A stretch of DNA of 64,000 nucleotides from Spirometra erinaceieuropaei (taxonomy: Eukaryota; Platyhelminthes; Cestoda; Diphyllobothriidea; Diphyllobothriidae): NCBI GenBank assembly GCA_902702965.1, contig CACRXP010000032.1, forward strand, positions 467,525 to 531,524, in the 5' to 3' direction. Under the pieces are notes generated by a model. It had not been told where the DNA came from. It ran no database searches and was given only the letters and a program-made list of their open reading frames with translations. The translations under genes and the position numbers were made by a program. Below are positions 11,184 through 22,500 of the stretch, piece by piece. Positions within the stretch are counted from its first letter, which is position 1. Every line of letters begins with the position of its first letter.

Positions 11184-11338
11184 ACGATCGGCGAGCGCCC
11201 ACTACCATTGTATATTCCTGATCGAAAACCGACAGGTCAACGGGCTCGTGGCCTAGTGGTTAGAGGCGTGGACTTCTAACTAGCAGGTCGCGAGTTCGAG
11301 CCTCGGGTGTTCCACACTTCGGGGTTGGGTATGACTGT
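11184..11338 (+). mobile_element. SINE copy S5 (head, truncated body)
   Basis: Begins with the end of a SINE tail (gatcggcgagcgccc), continues through the tRNA-like head, and stops inside the stem I strand of the hammerhead-like segment. Confidence 0.8.
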
Positions 11339-11384
11339 TGATGGTGTTGGCATCTGAACAGCACGACTTTAGCTTTCTAGAATT

Positions 11385-11480
11385 ATGCGTTGGTCCACAG
11401 GGCGTTCCTATTTCCATGTCCTGTTTAGGGGTCCACATAGGCCAGTCCCGCCAAGTTAGTTGTAAGCATTCTGCACGCAG
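11385..11480 (+). repeat. Repeat R3 copy without array
   Basis: Contains catgtcctgtttaggggtcc, the reverse complement of the block at 10650-10735 and similar to 52585-52610. Confidence 0.55.
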
Positions 11481-12297
11481 AGACGCTCTCTCGGTGGTAT
11501 GAGCAGCGACTTTGCAGTTGATGGCTCGACCAAGGCCAAGCATTGTCGTGAGCACCTTTTCGCTTTGATGATCAATCCCCTCTTCCTCCTCTGCGGCCAA
11601 GTGGCGTATGAGCCCTCCACCTCAAGAAGGAGCCATCGATGCAACGCTATGGCTGCAAAAAAACCCGGCGTCCAGAGAGGAACGCATGCTTGCCGAAGTC
11701 TGATCAGATCAGATCAGATCATGATCAGATTTATTAAGGGAAAAGTCGAATGCTTATATTCGGTCGCCCCGACTGCGTGGAGAAAGCGAGAAGACACGAG
11801 ACTGGGGGCGGGGGAGGGAGTAGGTTGTAGTGGTCCTACTCCGTGCGCCTGTCTCAACACTAGGCCTCTAGTGAGTGTCTGGAGGTGCGCACTAGGGCTG
11901 TCTGTCATTCGTCCACTCGGCTCTCCATCTGGCCAATCAGATTCAAGGTCGAGTCAGACGTGTCCTGACTTCAGACGCTGTGACGCATTCCCCGACGGAC
12001 ACATGGGAGGCCGCTCACATGCCCCTGCCCGGCTGCCAACTCACTCCAATTCCTCAATTTATGCTGTGCAGAATATATTATCCTCCCCGTTGACGTCCGC
12101 CGTTTCCATTCGGAACTGGGTCTGAAAATCGTGGTAGCCAGGTTGTTACCCGCGGTTTAGCGATAAGGTCGTTCCTAATGATTGGTTTCCGAGCCTGCTT
12201 GGGTTTGTAGCAGTCCAGGATGTGAGACCAACTGAACCCAAGCAAAATAAGTTCGCCTCTACTAATTTCAGAAGTCAGGGAGGTGTGAAGACTAGTC
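11481..12297. other. No recognisable gene; short GATCA tandem
   Basis: A short GATCA-type tandem lies at 11699-11727. The 208-codon plus frame across this stretch (11499-12125) has no domain and is treated as chance. Confidence 0.5.
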
Positions 12298-13557
12298 TAT
12301 GCACAGGGCAGGTTGCCGTAAGTTAGCTGCGACAAAGATAAGCGTCCGTGCCCCGAGACTGTCAGTCGCGGTGTGTTTTCGCGGGAGTGAATGTCTGTGT
12401 CAGCAGGAAAGGGTGACTGGCTGAGTGTTGCTCGTGTGATTGGACAGATTAAGGGACGCATAATCACAGGGGCTCACGGGAATCAAGCCAAATCGTTCGA
12501 CGCGCGTTAGGTGATACTATAGTTTGTGAGGGCAGCCGGGGATCACTGCAGCTGGACAGGAGGGTTCCCAGTTCTAGCCGGCGGAGGCGGTTGTCTGTCA
12601 ACGATTGTCGCGGCCATCGACCGACAAAACGGAGTCTGAGAAAGCGGGGACAGGAGCGGCTGCTAGAAGTTTTCCTCAAGGAAGGGAGAAAACGTTTTCG
12701 CCGTCGGCCTTCTTAGCCTTTTTCAGGATGCGCGTATCTCGCAGACCAGATCTAGCCAAGAGGGGTTTCGAGCTGGACGTATGTGCCCAGATCAGATATT
12801 CACTCTGCGTCACATCCTTGAATTCTAGAATGGCTACCATCACCCACCGGCCGCCTCCCTCGTTGACTTGGTCGCTGCGTTGGATTCCGTCAATCATATG
12901 TTCCCGTGGCAAATAATGGAAGTAAATTATGTGTCGAGAGAACTAATCGTCAAAACATAGAGGTGGTTCCTTAACCTGCTGTAGCCCTTTCTTGTTCACT
13001 GGAAGTGCGAGTAGGACGAACTCTTTAGATTCACTGTCACAGATTGTCATGCATGTACATATATATGAAATTCGTAACAGCATCGAGGCCGGGCTAGACC
13101 GGACGTGATCACAGATGTAAAAAGTACTGGTACTGACCAAATCTAGATGAAACCTTTCAACACAGTTCCTTCTACGGGTTCCGGAGTCATCTGGGACAAA
13201 GATGTTGTGTAACTCTTAGCTGATCAGTCACGAACCATTTTTTCTTAAGAAATAAGTTGGATGCAGCCACACAGACGGCGTTGGTGGATCACGCATTGAA
13301 CAAAGGGCGCCATTATAAGGGGAGCTGTGCACAGGACTTCCCAGTCTCTGAAAATGGGTAGACGAATAAACTACTCGAAACCTCGGACTTCAAATAAACC
13401 CCTCCCGTTTAACGCCCCCCTTCTTTTGATATGCTATATGGGAATCGCATTTTCACTACTATTGAAGTCAAGGAGTCCCCACAAAAGAGTGAGTAGAAGG
13501 GCGATTAACTTGAGTAATAGGAAAGCAGTGCTCTGAAAAATCAAACTACCTGAGAGA
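12298..13557 (+). pseudogene. Decayed LINE reverse transcriptase fragment, left arm of inverted pair
   Basis: One plus frame gives LVDLVAALDSVNH at 12859-12897, which fits motif A of non-LTR reverse transcriptases (x-D-x-x-A-A-x-D-S-V). Stop-ridden sequence follows with a weak FTVTD stretch where a GVRQGC motif would be expected. The same DNA, inverted and about 90% alike in its centre, is at 15233-16222. 13235-13455 is extra relative to the other arm. No functional protein. Confidence 0.5.
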
Positions 13558-13579
13558 TTTCAAATTGAAAATATCTTAG

Positions 13580-13735
13580 TGATGGTCGAGACGCTCACCG
13601 ATTGTTCTTACGGAACTCACTCGTTCCGTTGTGCCCTACGGGCTCTCTCTCTCTCGAGCCCAACCAGCAGCCGCACAGCGGCGCATGATATAGGCAGAAT
13701 GTTATTACCGACAAATACAACGGAGACTGGAATGG
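13580..13735 (-). mobile_element. SINE copy S6, 5'-truncated near the predicted ribozyme cleavage site
   Basis: Minus-strand copy containing only the part after ccattccagtc, plus the tail. Similarity ends at 13735, five bases beyond the predicted cleavage bond at 13730/13731. Confidence 0.8.
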
Positions 13736-13738
13736 ACA

Positions 13739-14548
13739 TGAACATTTCCGAATCGCTGAAAGTCTCAGAATACACATACTAATCGGACATTTTGGCTATT
13801 GGAGGACGAGTTTTCTAGGTCACGGTTCTATGGCTGTCTAAATCTCTCAAATGGGGCCATCAAGGTTACTATTTGTGGCAGTTCAGACTTTGACTTCAGG
13901 TCAGACAGAATGCGTTCACACATTTGTTTAGACGGGATTCGAGTTAACTGCATCTAGGTAGTTTCCGTCTCCGGTTCTGTTTTCATCCGCATTGGAGGCG
14001 GCAGATCACAAACGCTCTGTAGTTTGGCGGCATAGGTATTGTTGTCAAGACCTGTAAACGGAATGTGCAATATTCGTTAAGTCACCCCCCCCCCCTCCCT
14101 CCAATCGCCGCAATAACAAATTCGGGCCGGCCACCAGGAAATCGATTTGAACGCATAAAGTGCAAGTTCGTACGGCAGACGAAGTCAGTAGCTTACATCT
14201 AGGTACTGCAACGTACACCATGAACCGCAACTGGGGGGGGGGGGGACTCATACAGTCGTAGAATCTGGACAAAGCATTTCCTTTCTTCCAGCCGTCGGGC
14301 ATCTTGTTAACAAGACAAAAGGCGTTCCGTGCAACAGTGACTTTCAGCTTTGCGAACTAGTGCTTTGACCCCTTAAACTTCTGAAATCTAGGTAGGGGCC
14401 GGTTACGCGCTGCCCTGATCCCAAGTGTCAGCGCAGTGTGGGCACTGCAAGTAAATTAAGACGGAGGAGGATGTTGAAATCGTTACTGGGAAAGTAGCCA
14501 AACATAGAACGGAAAGGGACAACCTGATGTTTTGGTTTAAAGATAGGG
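13739..14548. other. No recognisable gene (spacer of the inverted pair)
   Basis: Contains a C11 run near 14084 and a G12 run near 14232. No supported coding region. Confidence 0.5.
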
Positions 14549-14812
14549 TAAGTGGTCAGATGCGGTTATGTAGAATGAGGCAAACAAACCTCAGCCACCT
14601 GTACTACGGGACCGGTGGTGATAGGGGTTTTGACAGGTGGGGCCGGGGAACTCGTAGGCGGCTATGTCAAGGCATTGTATGCAGAAGAAAAGCTATTGGG
14701 AATGCGCGGTTGTACTTTTAGTGGTTGAAAAATAACTGTCCTAACTCCTAACCCTAACCCCTAACAGTATTGTGTCCATCAGATGAGGCGACATAACCAC
14801 ATCCTTCCGGGT
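14549..14812 (+). mobile_element. Family M element, copy M-A (short array)
   Basis: Left end gtcagatgcggttatgtag, core gctattgggaatgcgcggtt (14692-14711), a short ccctaa array (14742-14765) and right end tgtgtccatcagatgaggcg. The order matches M-B and M1. Confidence 0.75.
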
Positions 14813-15185
14813 TAGTTTTAGGGCTTGGGTTAGTGTCAGGCCGAGAATTGAGTTAAGGGTCAAAGTTTTGTCTTAAGTATAAGGGTTCCGGTCAGAGTTT
14901 GGGCTTGGATTGCGGTTTTGGTATACGCTTAGTGTTAAGGTTGGGGATGGAGTTAGCGCTAGGGTAGAGTAAAGGCTAAAGTAAGAGTTAGGGTTATGGT
15001 TGAGGTTAGGGTTTGGGCTACGGCTAGGGTATGAATTTTGGTCGGGGTTGAGGTTAGACTTAGGACAAGGGCTGGGGTTTGTGATAGGTTTAGGGTTAAG
15101 TTCAGGACTAACGTTAGGTTTATTACTACGCTAAGGATCTGTTTTGGTCCTGAGGTTGCGTTTAGTTTTATCGTTGTATTTGGGG
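14805..15185 (+). repeat. Telomere-like degenerate array (TTAGGG type)
   Basis: About 380 bp of irregular gggtta, ggttag and gtttagg units on the plus strand, opposite in sense to the array within M-A that it follows. Ends near a G13 run at 15210-15221. Confidence 0.85.
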
Positions 15186-15232
15186 TTTTCTGTCAGCCAG
15201 ATCTTTGGTGGGGGGGGGGGGGATCCTAGGCA

Positions 15233-16222
15233 GGTAGTTTGATTTTTCAGAACTCAGGTAAACCGCCCTTCTACTCACTATTTTGTGAGGACTCCTTGAC
15301 GTGACTGATCTGTCGAAGGTGATACAACATCTTTGTCCCAGATAACTCCGGAACCCGTAGAAGGAACTGTGTTGAAAGGTTTCATCTAGATTTGGTCAGT
15401 ACCAGTACTTTTTACATCTGTGATCACGTCCGGTCTAGCCCGGCCTCGATGCTGTTACGAATTTCATATATATGTACATGCATGACAATCTGTGACAGTG
15501 AATCTAAAGAGTTCGTCCTACTCGCACTTCCAGTGAACAAGAAAGGGCTACAGCAGGTTAAGGAACCACCTCTATGTTTTGACGATTAGTTCTCTCAAGA
15601 CATAATTTACTTCCATTATTTGCCACGGGAACATATGATTGACGGAATCCAACGCAGCGACCAAGTCAACGAGGGAGGCGGCCGGTGGGTGATGGTAGCC
15701 ATTCTAGAATTCAAGGATGTGGCGCATTGTGAATATCTGATCTGGGCACATACCTCCAGCTCGGAACCCCTCTTGGCTGGATCTGATCTGCGAGACACAG
15801 CGAAAACATTTTCCCCCTCCTTGAGGAAAACCTCTAGCAGCCCCTTCAGTCCCCCTTTTCTCTGACTCCGTTTTTTCGGTCGATGGCCACGACAGTCGTT
15901 GATAGGCCGGTGACGCACAACCACCCCGCCGGCTAGAACTGGGACCCCTCCTGTTCAGCTGTAGTGACTCCCGGCTGCCCTCACAAACTATAGTATCACC
16001 TCACGCTCGTCGAACGACCTGGCTTGATACCCGTGAGCCCCTGTGATTATGCGTCCCCTTATCCGTCCAATCTCATGACCGGCACTCAGCCAGTCACCCC
16101 CACCTACTGCCACAGACATTCACCCCCCGCGTAAACTACTCACCTCGACTGACGCTCTCCGTGAACGGACGCTTATCTCTGTTGCAAGCAAAAATCCAAC
16201 CTACGGAAACCTGCCCAGTGCG
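15233..16222 (-). pseudogene. Decayed LINE reverse transcriptase fragment, right arm of inverted pair
   Basis: Reverse complement of 12298-13557. The RT motif A equivalent is at about 15635-15675 on the minus strand. The arms share a 65-codon frame (12943-13140 and 15392-15589), which reflects nucleotide identity and not selection. Confidence 0.5.
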
Positions 16223-16669
16223 TTCCCCTAATTTTCTCCTAATTTGCCCAATCACATTGTGATTACACTTGGAACCAGGAGAGCGTAACAGACCGTTGTC
16301 GCATACTGTCTGGCTTGTTTGAATGTGACGAAAAACGATGCACCTGAAAACCCACTTTGCTGGCCTGCTTGGCTGTCACGCTCTGTTGTCAGGTATCTTA
16401 GCGTTCAGGATTTCTATATTATTCACTGGTCGGTTTTACTTGCTGCCTTTCATACTAAGGGCTCGTGGGATATAACTCGTTAGTTCGTGAGAACATTGCC
16501 ATTTACGTCACTACCATTACCGTATGACATGATCTACAGTCTACCGGTAGTTAAGTGGAGTCCCACCCCCTACCGTTACCTAAAGATGTCTCGACTGTTC
16601 CATAGACTGGATTACAACCGACCGAAGCCCTGGGCAGTTTTGGCGATCCGGGCAAAAACCCAACCTTGG
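16223..16669. other. No recognisable gene
   Basis: No domain, repeat or RNA gene recognised. Confidence 0.5.
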
Positions 16670-16850
16670 TCGTAACCCTACCCTCACACTAACTTCAACC
16701 TTAACACTAATCGTAAACCCAAATCTCACTCCAAACCCTAGCTCTAACAGGAACCCTTAAACTTTACACAAGCCCTAACCCCAAACTCAATTCTCAGCCT
16801 GACACTTACCCAGACCCTGAAACCAACCTTACCTCTAAACCGAAACAACA
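16670..16850 (+). repeat. Telomere-like degenerate array (CCCTAA type)
   Basis: Irregular aaccctaa, cactaac and aacctta units. Its sense is opposite to the array at 14805-15185. Confidence 0.8.
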
Positions 16851-17007
16851 AGTTGCCCTTCTCCGTTTTATCTTTGGCTACTTTCCCACTAACTATTTCA
16901 GCATCCTACTTCGGCTTACGCTCTCCAACGCCCCTACTCCGACAGCTCCTCCGCCGTCAACTCCGTGCTCAGACTGTCAAAGTGAAAAGCCGAAACTCCG
17001 GTCCGTT

Positions 17008-18292
17008 AAACAGTAATCACTTAGCCACCCAACACCTACACAGAACAAAAGACCATGAAACGAGAGAATGCTTAAGATAAACTTGTCCAAACATTTATCC
17101 TCCTCGCTCGCGTCAAAGGGTTATTCATAAAAGGTATAAAAAATAGCAAAGTGACATCTCAGTTCTAATGGATGACATAAATCAGGAACAGTCAGGTTCA
17201 CTTCTCTTTCTGGATGTGCTTCTGAGTAGAAGGCCTGACGGCAGCATTCAACGTAGCGTCTGTCGCAAGAAAACGTGGTCCGAACAATACACTCATTTTG
17301 GGTGTTTCGTACTGCTAAAAGTTAAACGCAATTTAATCCGCTATTTGACAGAAAGAGCGAGAAGAATCTGCTCAGCTGATAGTGTTGAGAAAGAGCTTAA
17401 GATAATCAAAAGCCTTCTTCGCCAGAACGGGTATCCTGGTCGATTCATTGACAAGAACATGACCGATAGACCACAAAAGCCCCCAGATACTGACGGCAGG
17501 AAAGAAAAGACTCTTCATCAGGGATCCATTTCAAGTGAACTTTTAAGAAGACGCCTAACTCAAGCTGTATCACAGACCTTTCCAGCAGCTGACATCCGTG
17601 CACTGTTATCCACCAGTCCCATCCTATACGGAAAGGGTAAGGACAAATTACCAGCTCAGACCACATCTATGTGTATTTACTCCGTCGCCTGCTCCTGTGG
17701 AACAGAATATATTGGTCGCACGAGCCGGCGTTTATCCAAAATAATAAAAGAACATCTCCCAGCATGGTTAGGAAAGGGTCAAATAAAAAACATAAACAGC
17801 TCGACCCTCGCGCACATGGTAGACACAGACCGCCGTGTAGACGCCAGAGAGGCCTTCAGAGGGATTTACAAGATCCCATCAAACTATCCAAAACTACTTG
17901 GACAGGGCTTGTTGCCTACAGCAGAAGCAGCTGCAATCAGGCCACGCGGACCGGTCCTATGCGCACAGAAGCACTTCATACAGGTCCTACAGTTGCCATG
18001 GTTCAAAGACACCAAGCCAGCCACCCACATGTAATTACATTCGCCGGTACCCATCTTCTCTCTGGCGCTGACTGGAATCGTGGTGTTTTACTCTCCCACT
18101 CCCCCCCCCAACCCGAGCTGCAGCTTAATTATCTACCTGCCCGTATGTTTTACTTCAGTTATCACTCAGTCACCCAACAACTCCACAGAACAAAAGACCA
18201 TGAAGCGAGAGAATGCATAAGGTACACTTTTCCAGACAATTATCCTCTTCTCTTGCGTCAAAGTGTGATTCATAAAAGGTATAAAAAATAGC
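17008..18292 (+). mobile_element. PLE5: Penelope-like element with direct terminal repeats
   Basis: Two direct repeats of about 140 bp (17008-17148 and 18149-18292, both containing gaacaaaagaccatgaa and ending ggtataaaaaatagcaaa) flank a single open frame coding for the RT C-terminus and a GIY-YIG endonuclease. The RT catalytic half is missing. It lies just downstream of the ABCA gene, in the opposite orientation. Confidence 0.8.
17168..18034 (+). CDS. PLE5 RT C-terminal region plus GIY-YIG endonuclease (288 aa, open)
   Basis: Residues 1-110 match the RT end of EN(+) PLEs: a LLFLDVLLSRRPDGS stretch, SVCRK, and the NGYPGRFI motif that precedes the linker. Residues about 160-235 are the endonuclease, with CIYSVACSCGTEYIGRTSRR (paired Cys, YIG, conserved Arg), KEHLP, and an STLAHMVDT His region. 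The frame has no stop, but the fingers and palm with the YxDD box are absent. Alone it cannot reverse transcribe; an active copy would need RT supplied in trans. The start Met is simply the first in frame. It differs enough from PLE1-4 to be a separate PLE lineage. Confidence 0.8.
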   Translation: MDDINQEQSGSLLFLDVLLSRRPDGSIQRSVCRKKTWSEQYTHFGCFVLLKVKRNLIRYLTERARRICSADSVEKELKIIKSLLRQNGYPGRFIDKNMTDRPQKPPDTDGRKEKTLHQGSISSELLRRRLTQAVSQTFPAADIRALLSTSPILYGKGKDKLPAQTTSMCIYSVACSCGTEYIGRTSRRLSKIIKEHLPAWLGKGQIKNINSSTLAHMVDTDRRVDAREAFRGIYKIPSNYPKLLGQGLLPTAEAAAIRPRGPVLCAQKHFIQVLQLPWFKDTKPATHM

Positions 18293-18484
18293 AAATAAGA
18301 AAGAATGTTAGCAACTTCAGATCAAAAAAGAATTAGAAGTCATGATTTTAAGCGGACGGGGGAGGGGTCCAGTGTTAAAATAAGTGGACTGGGCTCTGTG
18401 TCTTGGACTGGTTCACGGTCGTGGTAGGAGAGAAAGTGCAGGATGGTAGTGGTTTAGGGCCATTTTTCATAAAAAAGCACATTA

Positions 18485-19594
18485 TTAGAAATCAATCCAT
18501 CTCTCATGGCCATCCTGCCCCGACACCTCATCGCTGTTTTCGTACCAGTCGAAGATGTCACCGTCCTGGCCATTCTGTTGCATCTCCTCCTCCTCGTCCG
18601 TCAATTCCGCCAGGGCGGCAGCCTTGGCTTCCGTCTGTTTGCGGACAAAATTGACGAATACAGAGTCCAGTGAGGCCTGTCGCACCGCGAAGGTCTTCAC
18701 TTCGCCGGCATTGCGCACAGCAACCAGCTGTTTAAACAGGTCTGCCAGAGGCACCTGCGTGCTGGCCTGGAAAGTGAGTCGTTGGCCCACGGACTCCGTC
18801 AGATGCACGTTCTCCTCGCCCAGGGCGACGCGCAGGCTCTCAGTCACCCGCGCTGCCGGTGCGCGTACATCCACCTCAACAATGTAGCCCTCACCAAAGC
18901 GCTCCTTCAGTCGGGGCACAGTCCCGAAGCACTGAAACTGTCCAGCCACCATGATGCCCACCCGATTGCACAACGCCTCACACTCCTCCATGCTGTGCGA
19001 AGTGAGCACGATGGAGCAGTTGTCGCGCAGGAGAGACTTCAGCACGTCCCAGAGGTAACGCTTGGCGCCGGGGTCCATGCCACTGGTGGGTTCGTCCAGT
19101 AGCAGCACTCGAGGATTGCCGAGGATGGCCACGGCAGTGGACAGTTTGCGGAGATTGCCGCCCGAGTAGGCGGAGGCCCTCTTCTCTGCGTGGGGTCTCA
19201 GTGACATGTGATCAATAAGAGCGTCTACGATAGGCTTGATTTCGTTCTCCGGAAAGCCGCGAATGCGAGCATAGAACTGGAGAGTCTCGTAGCCAGTCAG
19301 GTGGGGGTGCAGGGCGTCGAATTGTGGGCAGTATCCAATCTGGGCGTGAGCCTTGTGAGCATCGGTCTCCAGGTTACATCCGTTGATCCAGATCTCTCCC
19401 CTGTCCGGTTTGATGGACGTGGTGAGCATGTTGAAGGTGGTAGTCTTACCGGCTCCGTTCACACCCAGCAGGCCGAAGCACTCTCCGGGACGCACGCCGA
19501 AGGTGAGATCGTCCACGGCGGGCAGCTTCTTCCGGGGATAGCGTTTGGTCACTCCCTTTACCCGGATGATGTCATTTGACTGATTACTTCCATC
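18485..19594 (-). CDS. ABCA coding exon 2: NBD2 and C-terminus (369 aa)
   Basis: Starts right after the acceptor AG at 19595. Within the exon: Walker A GVNGAGKTT (residues 44-52), CPQFD Q-loop (89-93), signature YSGGN (143-147), Walker B VLLLDEPTSGMD (163-174), H-loop His in LTSHSMEEC (about 200) and a VFVNF motif (312-316). An acidic tail (about 331-365) ends at TAA 18485-18487. All catalytic residues are present, so both ATPase sites look competent. Confidence 0.95.
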   Translation of the reverse strand, partial: DGSNQSNDIIRVKGVTKRYPRKKLPAVDDLTFGVRPGECFGLLGVNGAGKTTTFNMLTTSIKPDRGEIWINGCNLETDAHKAHAQIGYCPQFDALHPHLTGYETLQFYARIRGFPENEIKPIVDALIDHMSLRPHAEKRASAYSGGNLRKLSTAVAILGNPRVLLLDEPTSGMDPGAKRYLWDVLKSLLRDNCSIVLTSHSMEECEALCNRVGIMVAGQFQCFGTVPRLKERFGEGYIVEVDVRAPAARVTESLRVALGEENVHLTESVGQRLTFQASTQVPLADLFKQLVAVRNAGEVKTFAVRQASLDSVFVNFVRKQTEAKAAALAELTDEEEEMQQNGQDGDIFDWYENSDEVSGQDGHERWIDF

Positions 19595-22500
19595 CTGTTG
19601 TTTTGAGCAGAATGGAAAACAAAACACGATGAAGGAGATATTGGAAAGTGTGGGGTGAGGGCGAAAAGGGGTTGAAAGTACTCCTGAGTCAGATCATTTG
19701 AGAGATCGGAGCCAACTGCTGCAATTCCGCCGATTCTCGTCTATTGCGGACCTCTCAAAGCATTTCCAGATGTCGAATCGTGAAAAGACACCCAGTGAAT
19801 GCTGCCTATCGAATAATTAGGCTTCTGGTTTTGATGAAACCGCGATTGCGGAATATGCACCGTGACTCTCCACTGACCCGTCAAAGGTCAAGGTCAAGGC
19901 GGTTTTACGATAAAGCAAACGATAAAGTCGTGAAGTACGGTTTTGTCAACTGCAATCTGGATTCTTGCGTGACGGAGAGATGAACGGATGCAACCACCAG
20001 ACAATCGGGTGACTACACAAGATTTTGGTTCACCGATCTGCCAGGAATGAGCAAGTACACCTACCCCAAAACAACGTCTCACGTCCGCATACCTCCTAAT
20101 CCTAAGATGGAAGGAAATTTTCGTAACTGGAATAGTTATATTTGGCTATTTTCGGTCACTGGTGACCCATCTTCGCATGACTGCCAACAACGAACCCAGA
20201 TAAGACTCAACACGCCTGAGTGTTGGCGAATAATCAAATCAGATTTGTAATGATTGTTCCCGCGTGGCTGCCAGTAAGGGCGGATTTCACCGTTTAGAAT
20301 GCTGTTGCATCAAAGAGATTCCACCCTGCATTTCCTGTTGGAAATGCGAGTTTCCATACCGCGCGGCATGCATATCTCCCGATGGATATTTCACGGCATC
20401 GGAAGGGTGACATTCGTCGACTTGTCCGCCTGGCAAGTTGTAATACGGCGGACGGTTGTTATAATAACTAACAGTCAATGATGCAAGTGTTTGAAGGCGA
20501 ATGTCCGAATTCCGGACGTATGTATGTATGATGGAAGAGGGAGACTGGTCAAGCACTGGTACAATTTTTATTACTGTTCTGAATTTTTAAACTGCTACAG
20601 GAGGCCATCGCCAGAGGTAGTTGTAGCAATAGAACAAGCGACAGCTATAGGGGTCACTGGCCAATCAACGATTAATTACACAGGTCTGGAGACGACCGCA
20701 CAGGGCTCTGTATGTCGCGCCACATCTATACACAGAATTACTGAGTTCTCTTCCGAAGGCCAGGTTTCGACTCGCCTTGCTTCCGGCGTGGGCGATCATG
20801 CTGACGGCTGCCGTTTCGTAGTTATGGCCAGCCACTTGCGGTATTTCGTCGTGTCGTCGCATAGCCAGCTTATGTTCGTGCATGCGCAATCGGAACATGT
20901 GTGCGGTTGACCTGCGTAGTTAAACGGACAGTCAGAACAGGGAATGCCATTACTGCTGCTATCTCTGACGATGGACTCCTGTCCGAGTTTGAAAGCTCAG
21001 AGTAATAAACAAATCTCTCTGATGCCCGACCAGCCTTCTGCTTTATCCATTTAGGTGTGTCCGGGCTAGATGAAGTGAAAGCGGGAATCGGTGTATTTTC
21101 AACTCCAAAAAATAAAACTTTCCAAACTTTATTTCATATGGGCGGGGTCGCAGATCATGATGGTGAGTAGTTACAGGGCAAAATGACATTCTTTTAAAGT
21201 TTTTATTTCCGTATAGAAAACTATGCGCATGTTGTTGCTTACCTGTTCTAATAATATCAGGTTAGAGAAAAATCTGTTTGTTTGTTTTCTACTGAGTGCA
21301 ATGAAAGTAAATATTCGACGCTCAGCGACATACCATTAGACTCGATTGAAAGATAAATTATTGTCATTAGGTTGCGTGAGCCATAAAAATTTTGGAGTGT
21401 AACTTTTGTCAGAAAGTAGTAGTTGTGTGGAGTCCGACAGGCGTCGTGGGAGATGCGTATCCATGACAAATGTCGGAATTGGGGATTTAGTGGCACGCCA
21501 ATGAGCCGGCTCAGGTTGCGCCCAATGGGGTCCGCATCACCGCCCTGTTTTCGGTGGGGGGGGAAGGAGGGGAGCTTGCGGTGGGCGCTGTGCAAGTCAC
21601 CGTGCTCGCAGTCGCCCTGCTGCGGTCAAACTGTCAGTATGTTGCATGTTAGACTGTCGGCTTTCGAACGCCCACAAAATCCCACTCGACAAAAGATAAC
21701 AATCTAAGTGTTATGACTTTTGTTCTCTGACCCTCATTAACTGATGTCCTTATCAATACAAGCATACTTTATAGAAAGACTGCCCCAGAAAAAGGCTTTA
21801 TTGTATTCTTATTGAGGAACATGATGCGTTCTCAGTTTCGTATTGGAAAAAAGGTATCCTTTAGTCGTGAAGGAGACGCAATCGCTGGGACAAGAGCTTT
21901 ATTCGCCTGTCGTTTCGGATTCCTGTTCGAACTCATCATCAGAGATAGAAGCAGATCGAGGTAGTTCATGCACAATAGGGCTGTAGTATTTGTAAGATGC
22001 AGTCACCATTCTACCGCCTACCAATGAAAACTCACGGCTCCCCCCTTATCGGGGATTGTTGCACTTGGTGTGATGACCGTTCGATGGCCGACCTTCACGT
22101 CGCTAATCGTTGCAAGTTCATCACGGGTGTTGGGTGTCGGTGTGATGATTGGTCGACCGACCATCTGACACAACGACCCTGGCGGTGGGAACAGTGTTTA
22201 CCTGTGCGCTCCCTGACTGGCTAATTACTCCGTCTAGGCGAAGTCTCAGCACCGAGTATGGAAGAGGAAGGTTTTGCACTGTGAATCATAACTCCAACAG
22301 CCCACGGCTCACATGACTGTCACTTATAGAAAGAATTTCGACCTCGTCGAATTTGAGCGTGTGGCTGGATCTCGTCAAGTGGGCCGCAACTTGTGAGCTG
22401 ACGTCATTTATCCGCACTGCGCAGAACGCGAATGACCGAACACGCGGCTGCAGTCACTTCAACTAATATTTTCACAGACGGCGGGGAAGAGGTGCATTCG

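Noticed and set aside
11499..12125. 208-codon plus-strand open frame
   Set aside because: No domain, low-complexity Ser/Arg-rich translation, overlaps short repeats; length is plausible by chance in this GC range.
12943..13140. 65-codon frame duplicated exactly at 15392-15589
   Set aside because: It lies in the arms of an inverted repeat and runs antisense to the RT remnant; identity comes from the recent duplication.
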